64,000 nt of DNA, from the NCBI RefSeq assembly GCF_000807855.2, contig NZ_JRYR02000002.1, positions 449,756-513,755 on the forward strand. The letters are read 5' to 3'. The stretch comes from Flammeovirga pacifica. GTDB lineage: Bacteria > Bacteroidota > Bacteroidia > Cytophagales > Flammeovirgaceae. Position numbers and translations under genes: made by a program. Positions 9,301 to 16,813 of this stretch are shown here, piece after piece. The notes beneath the pieces were generated by a model. That model ran no database searches. It was not told where the DNA came from and saw only the letters and a list, made by a program, of their open reading frames with translations. Position 1 is the stretch's first letter. Each line of letters opens with the position of its first letter.

Positions 9301-9478
9301 ATCTATGAGAGTTTATGTAGCAGCTCAAAACTTAATTTATATTATGGGTAGCGATTATAGAGGTTACAATCCTGAAGGTATTAACCAAGGGTTAGATACA
9401 CCACTTACTTACGGTTACCAAAGAGGTGCAGCTCCAATTCATAGAACATTTTCTGCAGGTCTAAACATAAACTTCTAA
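6380..9478 (+). CDS. SusC/RagA-type TonB-dependent outer-membrane transporter (alginate locus)
   Basis: A 1032-residue SusC-like importer. A signal peptide ends at 'VFAQ' (residue ~24); residues ~28-105 are the carboxypeptidase-regulatory-like domain (GSVVDQDNSPLPGVSI ... TDFDGNYSLLV). Around residue 110 comes the SusC hallmark EIVVVGYGTVQKSHLTGAV, then the plug ('RIDDALSGQVSGVNI', 'IEILKDASSAAIYGSRGANG') and the 22-strand barrel ending in Phe (GLNINF). It imports oligosaccharides using TonB energy together with the SusD lipoprotein encoded 6 bases downstream. The PL7 lyase further along the locus suggests alginate oligosaccharides. A structured region lies upstream of the start. Confidence 0.95.
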   Translation: MNTRLLLLSLTLLLFLINPGVFAQDQKRIVKGSVVDQDNSPLPGVSIIIKDGKGNKGTITDFDGNYSLLVAPTDVLIFSFIGCKTEEVTVNNQTVLDVQLIEEASQLDEIVVVGYGTVQKSHLTGAVSKVKNESLDQIPTARIDDALSGQVSGVNIQQTNPTAGGAPTIRVRGVGSITSFPSPLIVVDGIVVDQDYLATLDMNDVESIEILKDASSAAIYGSRGANGVILITNKAGKEGKAQFSYNGYFGVKSVPKNDVLKTVGEWTSFVQDNNNGELTDRMKYIQELGTETAWDEVVMDGGTIQSHSLSARGGSERTKYSISGNYLNDEGVLLTDSYDRINFRLNVQSKINKRLTFGMNLNPSYSNQRRFPIGLHDAIRQSPWLPQYVDENSIKYVNRLREEGRWENAQVGDYAMERMFDDYDLVNGMPIESGGTDISTTSNVSPLSKILEREQRKYQTKVFTNLFLKYKIAEGLNFRSSFGGDYKNVRDQRFIGVKATRNAENGTEAYDRRNNQFHLVTEQTLSWNKTLDKHSFSVVGGFAFEFWDRNISEIEGNGYNFDYIKTIPSTNVTGANTYADQKSLVSYFGRMNYAYNDKYLVSLSVRSDGSSKFGSDYKYGVFPAASLGWRISQENFLKDSEVLSNLKVRVSYGVSGTDGSDAQIGRYPAIGLVEPVGSVFNGNVYSGFNQSTLSNPELRWERSIEINPGIDIGFFQDRLAVSVDLYKKNSDDLLLNRPIPSATGFQEATVNLGEIENRGVEFEVRTTNIITSSFKWSTTANMSLNENKIVSMAGADGLISTVDSKRPAEWIAKEGHPVASFYGYVVEKEIPIENIKNPFYPINGQSQDIYVKDLNGDGIIDPDDRTILGSPYPKLIWAINNTINYKNFDLSFMFQGSHGAKVRNMDPQYVNNQFSSNQDYITDETDPNFFKDADKVVQRIFTDDIVMDASYITLRNLNVGYQLPKGPLNKVGIKSMRVYVAAQNLIYIMGSDYRGYNPEGINQGLDTPLTYGYQRGAAPIHRTFSAGLNINF

Positions 9479-9484
9479 GTCATT

Positions 9485-10852
9485 ATGCAATTTAAAAAAT
9501 CAATATATAAACTAGCAGTTGTATGCTCTTTGATTGGGTTTACGGCTTGCCAAAGTCAATTAGAACTTAAACCAATATCGGCAATTGGTGATAATGGATT
9601 TTACTCTAACACACAAGAGGTTGAGGCGGCTGTATTTGCCATTTATGATGGTTTACAAAATACAGTACAAAGAGAATTCGCTCTAACAGAAATGCGTTCT
9701 GATAATACTAAGACTAAAAATAGTGAGGGAGAATGGGCGCAATTTGAACATATGAATGTTTCTCCAACTAACGGTACGTTACAAGATTACTGGGGAGATT
9801 TATACAATGTAGTTTTCAGAGCTAATAAAGTAATGGCTTCCCTTGATGTTGTGAATGATGAACCTACAAAAGCTTTGTTTGAAGCAGAAGCTAGATTCTC
9901 AAGAGCATTAATGTATTTTAATCTGACTAGAGGTTTTGGGGAAGTTCCATTAGTAACTCAAATTATTGTACCTGGCGACGCAGTTGCTTCTCAGAGAACA
10001 CCTGTAAACACAGTGTATGGTCAAATAGAAGAGGACCTAATGTTTGCAATAGAGCATCTTCCAAGTCGTGCAAATATCGAGGAAGGTAGAGCAACTAAAG
10101 GAGCAGCACAAACACTATTAGCTAAAGTGAAATTAACCACAGGTGATTATTCTGGAGCTCAGACGTTATTGGAAACAGTGATTGGAAGCAGTGATTATAC
10201 ATTAGTAGATGCTTATTCTGATGTTTTTTATAGCGAGTTAAACTCTGAAGTTATTTTTGCAATACAATTCTTAAATGATGATGCTGTAGAATCTCAAGAC
10301 TTCTCTTATGAATTCACTAAACTAGGTAGTACCAGTGGAATTAATTATGTCACAGATGATTTTAAAGCAAATGTAGACGTATTGGATACAGAAAGAATAG
10401 CTGTTTTATATAATCCTGAAGACGTTAAAGAAAATGGTAAGTTCTTAACTGCCTCTTCGGATAATAGATTGTGTGGTAATGATTGGATCGTTTTAAGATT
10501 AGCAGACGTGTATTTAATGTATGCAGAAGCAATTATGGCAGGTAATGCATCAACAAATGATGCAAACGCTGTAAATGCATACAATATGATTAGAAGTAGA
10601 GTAGGGTTATCTACTCTTACAGCCGGAGCAACATTAACTAAAGATGCTTTGATTCTTGAAAGAAGAGTAGAATTAGCATTTGAAAATCATCGTTTGTATG
10701 ATTTAGTTAGGCTTGGTGTTGCAGAAGAAGTAATGGCAGATTTCGCTGAAGATAATGGATTTCCATTTAATGCAACTAAGTTACTATTACCAATACCTCA
10801 AAGAGAGATTGATACTAGTTATGGTTTGCTGACGCAAAATCCGGGTTACTAA
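9485..10852 (+). CDS. SusD/RagB-type glycan-binding lipoprotein (alginate locus)
   Basis: A 455-residue surface lipoprotein partner of the SusC 6 bases upstream. The lipobox is FTAC with Cys22 as lipidation site. The body has the helical TPR-like SusD arrangement: 'YWGDLYNVVFRANKVM' near residue 100, 'EARFSRALMYFNLTRGFGEVP' near residue 138, and the C-terminal signature 'ILERRVELAFENHRLYDLVR' followed by 'LLPIPQREID...NPGY'. SusD proteins cap the SusC barrel and bind the polysaccharide. At 455 aa it is slightly shorter than most. Alginate is the inferred ligand. Confidence 0.95.
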   Translation: MQFKKSIYKLAVVCSLIGFTACQSQLELKPISAIGDNGFYSNTQEVEAAVFAIYDGLQNTVQREFALTEMRSDNTKTKNSEGEWAQFEHMNVSPTNGTLQDYWGDLYNVVFRANKVMASLDVVNDEPTKALFEAEARFSRALMYFNLTRGFGEVPLVTQIIVPGDAVASQRTPVNTVYGQIEEDLMFAIEHLPSRANIEEGRATKGAAQTLLAKVKLTTGDYSGAQTLLETVIGSSDYTLVDAYSDVFYSELNSEVIFAIQFLNDDAVESQDFSYEFTKLGSTSGINYVTDDFKANVDVLDTERIAVLYNPEDVKENGKFLTASSDNRLCGNDWIVLRLADVYLMYAEAIMAGNASTNDANAVNAYNMIRSRVGLSTLTAGATLTKDALILERRVELAFENHRLYDLVRLGVAEEVMADFAEDNGFPFNATKLLLPIPQREIDTSYGLLTQNPGY

Positions 10853-10867
10853 TTCATCAAATAATAT

Positions 10868-10920
10868 GGAAGGTTGAATAAGCGTATTCGAGCATAACTA
10901 ATGTTTTTATTCAGCCTTCC
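10868..10920 (+). promoter_or_regulatory. Intercistronic stem-loop after susD
   Basis: GGAAGGTTGAATAA pairs with TTATTCAGCCTTCC over 14 bp (one G-U) around a 25-base loop. No T run follows, so it is not a standard terminator. Its place between the SusD and PKD-lipoprotein genes suggests a stabiliser of the upstream susCD message or a partial attenuator. Confidence 0.55.
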
Positions 10921-10956
10921 TATTAGAAAGTTGTATCAACAATTAATCAAGAAATA

Positions 10957-11718
10957 ATGAAAACAATCATAAAAAATTTAGGCTTAACTACACTAATAAG
11001 CTGCTGTATCTTTGCCTGTACTGAAGAATTGCCAGGAGTAGGTTCAATTGAAGATTTAACACCTCCATCTGCCAACTTTAGTTATAAATCATCTTTAGAG
11101 GATTATCGAGAAATTGAATTTACAAACACCTCTATTTCAGCAGGTATATTCGAATGGAACTTTGGAGATGGAGCAACATCGACAGACAAAAATCCGGCTC
11201 ATGTATTTTCAGGTGAAGGGACTTTTGAAGTAAGCTTAGTAGCTAAAGATGGGAATAATATCACTTCAGATACAACAATAACTGTAGCTGTTGTAGATGA
11301 ATTAATTCCTGAGTTTCAATGTAAAAGTTTTGAATGTTCGGATCGTAGTGTATGGGGTAGTTTTTCAGGGTCAGGTTCTCCAACACCTCCAGACGAAAGT
11401 ACAGGAGCGAAATTGGGTAATGACAGCCAATATCTTGATCAAACAATTAAAGTATCTGGTGGGGTTACTTATAATGTGAGTTTTTACTATGTAAGTAAAG
11501 CAGGCGGAACATCAGCAGGAAGGTTATTGATGGAAGATCCAGACAATAGTATCAACTTCTTTGATGAAGATATTCCAACTTCGACGAGTTCTTCTGAATA
11601 TCAAAGAGCTAGTTATGTGGTTGAAACAAAAGCCAATACTTCACAATTACGTTTGAGTATCAATTTTGGTGATATTGAAACGAGATTTGATTTGGTTGAA
11701 ATCAAAAAAGTAGACTAA
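10957..11718 (+). CDS. PKD-domain lipoprotein, putative surface glycan-binding protein
   Basis: 253 residues. The lipobox is CIFAC with Cys21. Residues ~35-112 form one PKD domain with the signature 'FEWNFGDGATSTDKNPAHVF'. Residues ~125-253 form a second beta-sandwich that resembles carbohydrate-binding modules ('YLDQTIKVSGGVTYNVSFYY' and the ending 'RFDLVEIKKVD'). Short PKD lipoproteins commonly follow susCD in Bacteroidota alginate loci, where they serve as surface glycan-binding proteins. No catalytic motif is visible. The family of the C-terminal half is not certain. Confidence 0.75.
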   Translation: MKTIIKNLGLTTLISCCIFACTEELPGVGSIEDLTPPSANFSYKSSLEDYREIEFTNTSISAGIFEWNFGDGATSTDKNPAHVFSGEGTFEVSLVAKDGNNITSDTTITVAVVDELIPEFQCKSFECSDRSVWGSFSGSGSPTPPDESTGAKLGNDSQYLDQTIKVSGGVTYNVSFYYVSKAGGTSAGRLLMEDPDNSINFFDEDIPTSTSSSEYQRASYVVETKANTSQLRLSINFGDIETRFDLVEIKKVD

Positions 11719-11728
11719 TAGACAATGT

Positions 11729-11754
11729 AACTACTCGATTGTTATCGAGTAGTT
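11729..11754 (+). promoter_or_regulatory. Stem-loop after the PKD lipoprotein gene
   Basis: AACTACTCGAT pairs perfectly with ATCGAGTAGTT around the 4-base loop TGTT, 10 bases after the stop. There is no T run downstream, so it is more likely a 3'-end stabiliser or weak terminator. Confidence 0.55.
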
Positions 11755-11880
11755 GCTAACGAACTTATAAAGAATAAACATTGCATAAAATAAATACATA
11801 AGTGTAAATATTTAAATGAAAAAAGATAACAAATAGACAGTAACAATTTCATTTCAAAACAACTAAACTACAAACAGAAG

Positions 11881-11961
11881 AATGGACCTTCAACTAACAA
11901 AAGTGGACAGTTAATCATAATAGATCAATAGAGGTGGTCCATTCACCTCTATATTATGATT
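11881..11961 (+). promoter_or_regulatory. Stem-loop with loop complementary to an upstream segment, ahead of alginate lyase
   Basis: An inner stem TAGAGGTG/CACCTCTA (11929-11936 with 11944-11951) and an outer stem AATCATAATA/TATTATGATT (11913-11922 with 11952-11961) are separated by a 6-base bulge. The 7-base loop GTCCATT, with the flanking G, is complementary to AATGGACC at 11881-11888, so a pseudoknot or an alternative pairing is possible. It sits in the 428-base gap before the PL7 gene, about 185 bases from its start. The rest of that gap (11962-12146) shows nothing I can name. Confidence 0.5.
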
Positions 11962-12146
11962 TGTCAACTTAATGTCTAAAAACAAATAATTTACTTTTCT
12001 TCTTAAACTAAAAAGAATAAACACCGAATAAATTATGTGTTATATAATAATCGGCTAACTCAGAGCTTAACTGTTAATGTATGAGGACAGCCACTTGATA
12101 AACTATAATAAACTAGCTTTTATTTTTACACATAAATAAATTAATC

Positions 12147-13844
12147 ATGAACAACCAGTGGAATGTATTTTCGAATACATCAATTAAATTACTAATTAGC
12201 AGCTTGATTTTATCAAGTATTGTTGGATGTAATGTCCAACAACAAGAAGTTACTCTTGATGAAGAAGTAGTAGAATCAAGTAACCTACGAACAACTTTAG
12301 GTATTTCAAACAATAGTTTTGAAAGTAGTTGGGATAGTTGGACGGATTCTGATCCTTCGGCTATTTCTGGTGATGCTAATTCAGGATCAAAATCTGCGAA
12401 AATTACAGGAAGTAATGGTGGGTTTTCTCAAGAAATTTCTATTTCTGCCAATAAAGATTATGAGCTTTCTGCTTATGTAAAAGGTAGTTGGAGATTTTCA
12501 GCAACAGTTAATGGAGTCAAGAAGTCTAGAAGTGGTAATGCTTCTGATTGGACTAAAGAAATTGTTAGCTTTTCTGCTGGTTCAGCAACATCTGTATTGA
12601 TTAGGGGAGAATATTATGCGGGAGAAGGAAGATACGATGACTTTGAACTGATAGAACTGTCTGGTGATGCAACACCACCCTCAGAAGGTGTAGAGACTTT
12701 AGTACCCACAAATGTAGCAGCTTCTACAAATGATGGTAACGTTGAGGGAAATACTTTGGATGGGAATTTAGGTACTCGATGGTCTGCAAATGGTACTGGT
12801 CAGTGGATCAGATATGATTTTGGCAGTATTAAAAACTTCTCGGAAGTGAATTTAGCATGGTTTAAAGGCGATCAAAGATCAAGTACTTTTGAGGTCTTAT
12901 CAGGAGATGCTACGGATAAAATGTCAGTAGTTTATTCTGGAGTATCATCAGGTAACTCTTTAGATCTTGAAACTATCTCTTTATCAAATGTCTCAGGTCG
13001 TTATCTTCAAATTATTGGATATGGTAATTCAGCAAACACTTGGAACAGTATTACTGAAGCCACTTTTAAAGGAACTGATGGTGAAGGTGACGGAGAGGAA
13101 CCTGTAGACCCAGTGGATCCACCAGTAGGAGGAACTTATCCATATGATATTTTGGGACTGCAAAATTGGAAACTAAATGCGTTTTCAGGTTCACTACAGA
13201 GCCCTACTTTTGTGGATAATATTCCAAACTTAGATACCTATGAGAACAATAATTGGTTCTATGCTGATGGAGGAAAAGTATATTTTAAATGCTATGCAGG
13301 ATACCCGACATCATCTGGATCAGGAAACCCTCGAACGGAATTAAGAGAGTTAACTGCGAATGGATCTTCTAATATTTATTGGGATGGTGGATCAGGAGTA
13401 AACAGAATGGAATGGAAAGTATCCGTAAATCAATTACCAAGTTCTGGTAAGATTTGTTTCGGACAAATTCATGGTCCATCTGACTCATATGACGATGTTA
13501 TTAGAGTACAGTTTGAAGGAGATCCTAGTCAATCTTCAGGAGCTGTTCGATTAAAAATTATGGGATGGGTAACTGAAGAAAACGATGATAAATCAGGTGA
13601 TTTCATAGATGGTAATTGGGCACTAGATCAAGAAATGCACCTTGAGCTCATCTTTGAAAACAGTAACGTAGTATTGTATTCTATTAGTGGAAGTAGTAGA
13701 ACGGAGATTTATAGATTTAATGGTTGTAATAGTGATTCTAATTATTTTAAAGCAGGAAACTATATGCAATCAATGAAAGGTAAATCTTTAGACACAAGCG
13801 ATTATGGTTTAGTATCTATCAGTTATTTGAATATCACTCATTAA
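12147..13844 (+). CDS. Alginate lyase, family PL7, with two N-terminal binding modules
   Basis: A 565-residue lipoprotein (lipobox SIVGC, Cys28). Residues ~52-170 resemble a CBM4_9-type module (NNSFESSWDSW...). Residues ~185-305 are a discoidin (F5/8 type C) module with 'TLDGNLGTRWSANGTGQWIR'. A Gly/Glu/Pro linker leads to the PL7 beta-jelly-roll at residues ~328-565. All three PL7 signatures are intact: RTELRE starting at Arg396, QIH at 440-442, and YFKAGNYMQS with Tyr539, so the Gln/His/Tyr/Arg catalytic set is present. PL7 enzymes cleave alginate by beta-elimination; whether M- or G-specific cannot be read here. QIH (rather than QVH) is often linked to G-block preference. It is the only lyase in the locus. 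Confidence 0.93.
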   Translation: MNNQWNVFSNTSIKLLISSLILSSIVGCNVQQQEVTLDEEVVESSNLRTTLGISNNSFESSWDSWTDSDPSAISGDANSGSKSAKITGSNGGFSQEISISANKDYELSAYVKGSWRFSATVNGVKKSRSGNASDWTKEIVSFSAGSATSVLIRGEYYAGEGRYDDFELIELSGDATPPSEGVETLVPTNVAASTNDGNVEGNTLDGNLGTRWSANGTGQWIRYDFGSIKNFSEVNLAWFKGDQRSSTFEVLSGDATDKMSVVYSGVSSGNSLDLETISLSNVSGRYLQIIGYGNSANTWNSITEATFKGTDGEGDGEEPVDPVDPPVGGTYPYDILGLQNWKLNAFSGSLQSPTFVDNIPNLDTYENNNWFYADGGKVYFKCYAGYPTSSGSGNPRTELRELTANGSSNIYWDGGSGVNRMEWKVSVNQLPSSGKICFGQIHGPSDSYDDVIRVQFEGDPSQSSGAVRLKIMGWVTEENDDKSGDFIDGNWALDQEMHLELIFENSNVVLYSISGSSRTEIYRFNGCNSDSNYFKAGNYMQSMKGKSLDTSDYGLVSISYLNITH

Positions 13845-13951
13845 AAAAATACAAGAAAGTGTGCGAACGTTCTCAATTAAAGTCGATAACACATAGACTA
13901 GCGTAAACACCATATTATTTTCTTAAACAGGAAATAGTCTTATAAAGTAAT

Positions 13952-13980
13952 AAAGGCATGATTATTTTAATCATGTCTTT
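13952..13980. terminator. Bidirectional terminator between convergent genes
   Basis: AAAGGCATGATTA pairs with TAATCATGTCTTT (one G-U) around TTT, with A and T runs on either side. It ends the alginate locus from the left and the leftward 127-aa gene from the right, whose stop codon touches the stem. Confidence 0.85.
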
Positions 13981-14363
13981 TATACTACTTTTGAGTTTTG
14001 CAAAAGAAATTTTTCAGCACAATGAACGGCCTCTTCTGTGTTGTCAAATAGGTATAATCTCCACCCTCTATTAAAAGCAATATTTTCAATAATTTTTCTT
14101 TCTTCAATTTGTGAATTTGAAGAGATATAAAAACGGCAATTACGGCTAAAACCCAACCTTTCTAAAGTAGATATAATACTATATTTTGCTGACAACTCTA
14201 AAACGTTTGTGAGGCCTTTGCCATCAACAATTCCTACAAGGTAATTTTCTTCATTAATTTTATTCGCAAACTCCTTTAAAGCAAAAATTAATTCTTCATC
14301 AGTCACATTCCCTTTTAGCTTGAGTTTTATAATGTTATCGTTTGTTGAAATTAAATAATTCAT
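13980..14363 (-). CDS. STAS/SpoIIAA-like small protein, putative
   Basis: 127 residues, no signal or membrane segment. The pattern 'IIKLKLKGNVTDEELIFALKEFANKI', then 'YLVGIVDGKGLTNV' and an alternating strand-helix continuation ('RFYISSNSQIEERKIIENIA'), resembles the SpoIIAA-like/STAS fold, in which a strand, a helix and a conserved Asp-Gly loop follow each other. Small stand-alone proteins of this type occur in many Bacteroidota as putative regulatory or lipid-binding proteins. The assignment rests on fold impression only; no catalytic residue is recognised. It is monocistronic. Confidence 0.45.
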   Translation of the reverse strand: MNYLISTNDNIIKLKLKGNVTDEELIFALKEFANKINEENYLVGIVDGKGLTNVLELSAKYSIISTLERLGFSRNCRFYISSNSQIEERKIIENIAFNRGWRLYLFDNTEEAVHCAEKFLLQNSKVV

Positions 14364-14702
14364 AGTATAAGTATTTTTAGCACAACATAATATATCAAAA
14401 ATAATAAAAGCAATTCGGGAGGTAAATCAATTATATATCCATTCTCTAAAATGATATATAAGTTCTTATATAAATACAATTAAATTTTTAAAATTCTTAT
14501 TTTTAATGATTTAATCAGAATAAGTTAATAGTGTGATTATGAATTAACTTTGATAAAGAATTCAACAAGCTAACTGTAGATTTAAGGCATTTTATTATTA
14601 AATAATACTCTTGTTTAAGATGTCAGATTGTTATTTAAAAAGGATTTATGTTTATATTTTGAATATCAAAATTATTCTATTTCATTTATTACAAAAACTA
14701 CT
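14364..14702. other. Divergent intergenic region
   Basis: AT-rich gap between the leftward 127-aa gene and the rightward DinB-like gene. An in-frame TTG at 14628 could extend the downstream protein by 25 residues, but that extension has no family counterpart. No hairpin or operator stands out. Confidence 0.45.
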
Positions 14703-15164
14703 ATGGAAATCATTGATTTAGTAAATCAGTTATCTCATTATAATAAACCAAATATCTTACTAAAGAAAAAGTCTAAAGTATCTGCAGTAGGGGTAGATTG
14801 GCATTTGTATCATTCAATTTTATCAATAAATAAAATATGCGAAGCATTACTTATATCTAACCCTAATTTATTTATGTCTCATTTTAATATCAAATGGTGG
14901 ATTATAAAAATGATAAAAAAATTCCCAAGGGGTAAAGCGAAAGCTCCAAAATATGTTACTAATTTTGGAACTATAGATCAAGTGATAGTTGATATGGAAA
15001 TTGAAAAGAGTTATCAGTTGCTTATTGATATAGATCAACTATCAACAAAACATTATTTTAAGCATTTTGTATTTGGAGATTTACCCTTGAATGACGCAAA
15101 AAAACTCATGATGATTCATACGCAACACCACATTGATATTATAGAGGATATCATTAGAAATTAG
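14703..15164 (+). CDS. DUF1569 / DinB-superfamily protein
   Basis: 153 residues from the ATG at 14703; the open frame extends upstream to a TTG at 14628, but family members start close to this Met. The fold is a four-helix bundle with metal ligands visible as 'VDWHLYHSILSINKICEALL' near residue 30 and 'MMIHTQHHIDIIEDI' near the C-terminus, matching the three-His DinB site. The segment 'KKFPRGKAKAPK' is typical of DUF1569. DinB-like enzymes include thiol-dependent transferases; the substrate here is unknown. The 3' end overlaps the convergent lipoprotein gene by 11 bases. Confidence 0.75.
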   Translation: MEIIDLVNQLSHYNKPNILLKKKSKVSAVGVDWHLYHSILSINKICEALLISNPNLFMSHFNIKWWIIKMIKKFPRGKAKAPKYVTNFGTIDQVIVDMEIEKSYQLLIDIDQLSTKHYFKHFVFGDLPLNDAKKLMMIHTQHHIDIIEDIIRN

Positions 15165-15867
15165 GTTCTTGTGCTACTATTCTTGTTTCTAAAGATTCTT
15201 GTAATTCTTTATTTAAGAGTTCATATGTAGCCTTGTTATCAATAGCATTTATTTCAATAACAGTTTCTTTCACTATTTGACCATTCCCTAATTCAACATC
15301 AATTTCTTTAGTGTTTAGTTGATCAAATTCAACTAAATCAAAGCATTTTTTTAAATTAAAGGCCAACTCAATTTGTGTAATTGTAGAATCTGATATAATT
15401 AAGTTATCCTCCAATTCGTGATTAATTTCCATTGGAATATCTGTGGTATAGAAAAATTTAATACTTATCGGACTTGATGGATTATATGTACCCTTAATGT
15501 CAAAAGAATAATTGTTTTCTAGATGATTATCAATATTTATTGTAGCGTGATCATATTCATTATTAGAAAGAGTAGTGAAGTTCAATTCAGGTGTACTTTC
15601 TTTATTGATAAGATCATAGATAAAATCATCCTGATATGCCGTTTCACTTTTTGTACTGTTACTGTAAGTGATCTCTTTTATTCCAACAGAAGCATCGGAA
15701 ATCATATAATGTCTCCATGAAGTATTTAATTCCACATCATTATTTATGGCAATTATAGTAGTAAGTAAGTTACCTGCTGGGGTAGGTAAGTCTTCTATGA
15801 TACTATCTTTACAAGAAGTAACTAGTACCATAAACGCTAAAATGATGTGTGATGTAAATTTATTCAT
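15154..15867 (-). CDS. Putative lipoprotein, 237 aa, unknown
   Basis: A signal peptide with lipobox LVTSC (Cys19) is followed by a mostly beta-predicted, acidic body (for example 'FTTLSNNEYDHATINIDNHL' and 'EFDQLNTKEIDVELGNGQIV'). There is no motif I recognise and no further Cys pairs beyond a single Cys in the middle. It is likely anchored in the outer membrane facing the periplasm or surface. The 3' end overlaps the DinB-like gene tail-to-tail. Confidence 0.6.
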   Translation of the reverse strand: MNKFTSHIILAFMVLVTSCKDSIIEDLPTPAGNLLTTIIAINNDVELNTSWRHYMISDASVGIKEITYSNSTKSETAYQDDFIYDLINKESTPELNFTTLSNNEYDHATINIDNHLENNYSFDIKGTYNPSSPISIKFFYTTDIPMEINHELEDNLIISDSTITQIELAFNLKKCFDLVEFDQLNTKEIDVELGNGQIVKETVIEINAIDNKATYELLNKELQESLETRIVAQEPNF

Positions 15868-15936
15868 CGTTAAGTTGATTTATTGAATGACAAATTTACA
15901 TGAAATAGCTGTGAAATGAATGTAACGAATCCTAAA

Positions 15937-16773
15937 TTATTGAAAACCTATGAGTAATGATTTTTTGAATTGGTCAAAATCTCCATAAAAGACATTCATA
16001 TCTACATAAGTAGGGATGCCATCTACAGTTGCAGTTTGAGAATGTTGCCACATAGTCCATCTCTTCTTAGACAATTGCGTTGAACCACTATAATTAGCAA
16101 TCCACAATCTGTATTTTGAGAAATGACCTTTTATATAGTCTCTATAGAAGGCGTCACCAGAGTAAATCATAGGTTTAACTCCAATTTCTTTTTCAATATA
16201 AAGTAAAAAATCTAGTAACCTTTTTCTCATTAAAGAGGGAGCCACACCATCTAAATATTCAATATCAACAACAGGAATCATATCTGTAGGAGATAATTTA
16301 TTGATGGTTTTTAAAAAAAACTGAGCTTGTTTGATCCCGTCTTTTTTGGCTCTAAAAAAATGATAGGCTCCAAATGCGATATTGTTCTTTTTGGATTGGT
16401 TTTTATTATGTGCAAAATGTCTATCTAAGTGATCTTCACCTTCAGTGGCTTTACAATACGCAAATTTAATCGATTGCCCTTGTGCATTCATTACTGATAC
16501 TCTGTCCCAATTAATATATTGTTGATGGTGAGAAACGTCAATTCCATGTACTTTGTAAGGTTTAGGTAATTTGATACTATAACCTGAAACATGTTTATAA
16601 AAGGGTGCCTCTACAAAATCCTTAATATTTAATGCATAAGCATATGAGAGTTGAGCATATGGCTTTGCATGAACTCTTGCTTGAGGATTTTTATACAGAT
16701 AAAGACCTATACCAAACAAAAAGAGTAATAGTACTGAGGAAAAAGGAAATATTTTAGCTTTTTTTTCTGACAT
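15937..16773 (-). CDS. GH25 family lysozyme (muramidase), membrane-anchored
   Basis: 278 residues from the ATG at 16773. The frame stays open to a TTG at 16803, but those ten codons are the hairpin of the preceding gene's terminator, so the ATG is the believable start. One N-terminal membrane segment (residues ~11-28, 'VLLLFLFGIGLYLY') anchors a GH25 barrel that begins 'HGIDVSHHQQYINWD'. Family hallmarks are present: the first Asp, 'KATEG', and the catalytic DxE as 'PVVDIEYLDG'. GH25 enzymes cut the MurNAc-GlcNAc bond of peptidoglycan. No immunity or secretion partner lies nearby, so a cell-wall turnover role is plausible. Confidence 0.88.
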   Translation of the reverse strand: MSEKKAKIFPFSSVLLLFLFGIGLYLYKNPQARVHAKPYAQLSYAYALNIKDFVEAPFYKHVSGYSIKLPKPYKVHGIDVSHHQQYINWDRVSVMNAQGQSIKFAYCKATEGEDHLDRHFAHNKNQSKKNNIAFGAYHFFRAKKDGIKQAQFFLKTINKLSPTDMIPVVDIEYLDGVAPSLMRKRLLDFLLYIEKEIGVKPMIYSGDAFYRDYIKGHFSKYRLWIANYSGSTQLSKKRWTMWQHSQTATVDGIPTYVDMNVFYGDFDQFKKSLLIGFQ

Positions 16774-16775
16774 AA

Positions 16776-16801
16776 TAAAAAGGGAGAGTGAATACTCTCC
16801 C
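16776..16801 (-). terminator. Terminator between thioredoxin-fold lipoprotein and lysozyme genes
   Basis: On the minus strand GGGAGAGT and ACTCTCCC pair perfectly around a 4-base loop and are followed by TTTTTATT. It starts 12 bases after the stop of the gene ending at 16814 and finishes just before the lysozyme ATG, separating the two transcripts. Confidence 0.85.
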
Positions 16802-16813
16802 AATAATAGTTTA

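Noticed and set aside
14628-14702. 25-codon extension of the DUF1569 protein from a TTG
   Set aside because: The extension has no counterpart in the family, and the ATG at 14703 gives the usual length.
16774-16803. Ten-codon N-terminal extension of the GH25 lysozyme from a TTG
   Set aside because: These codons are the hairpin of the preceding gene's terminator; the ATG at 16773 is the sensible start.
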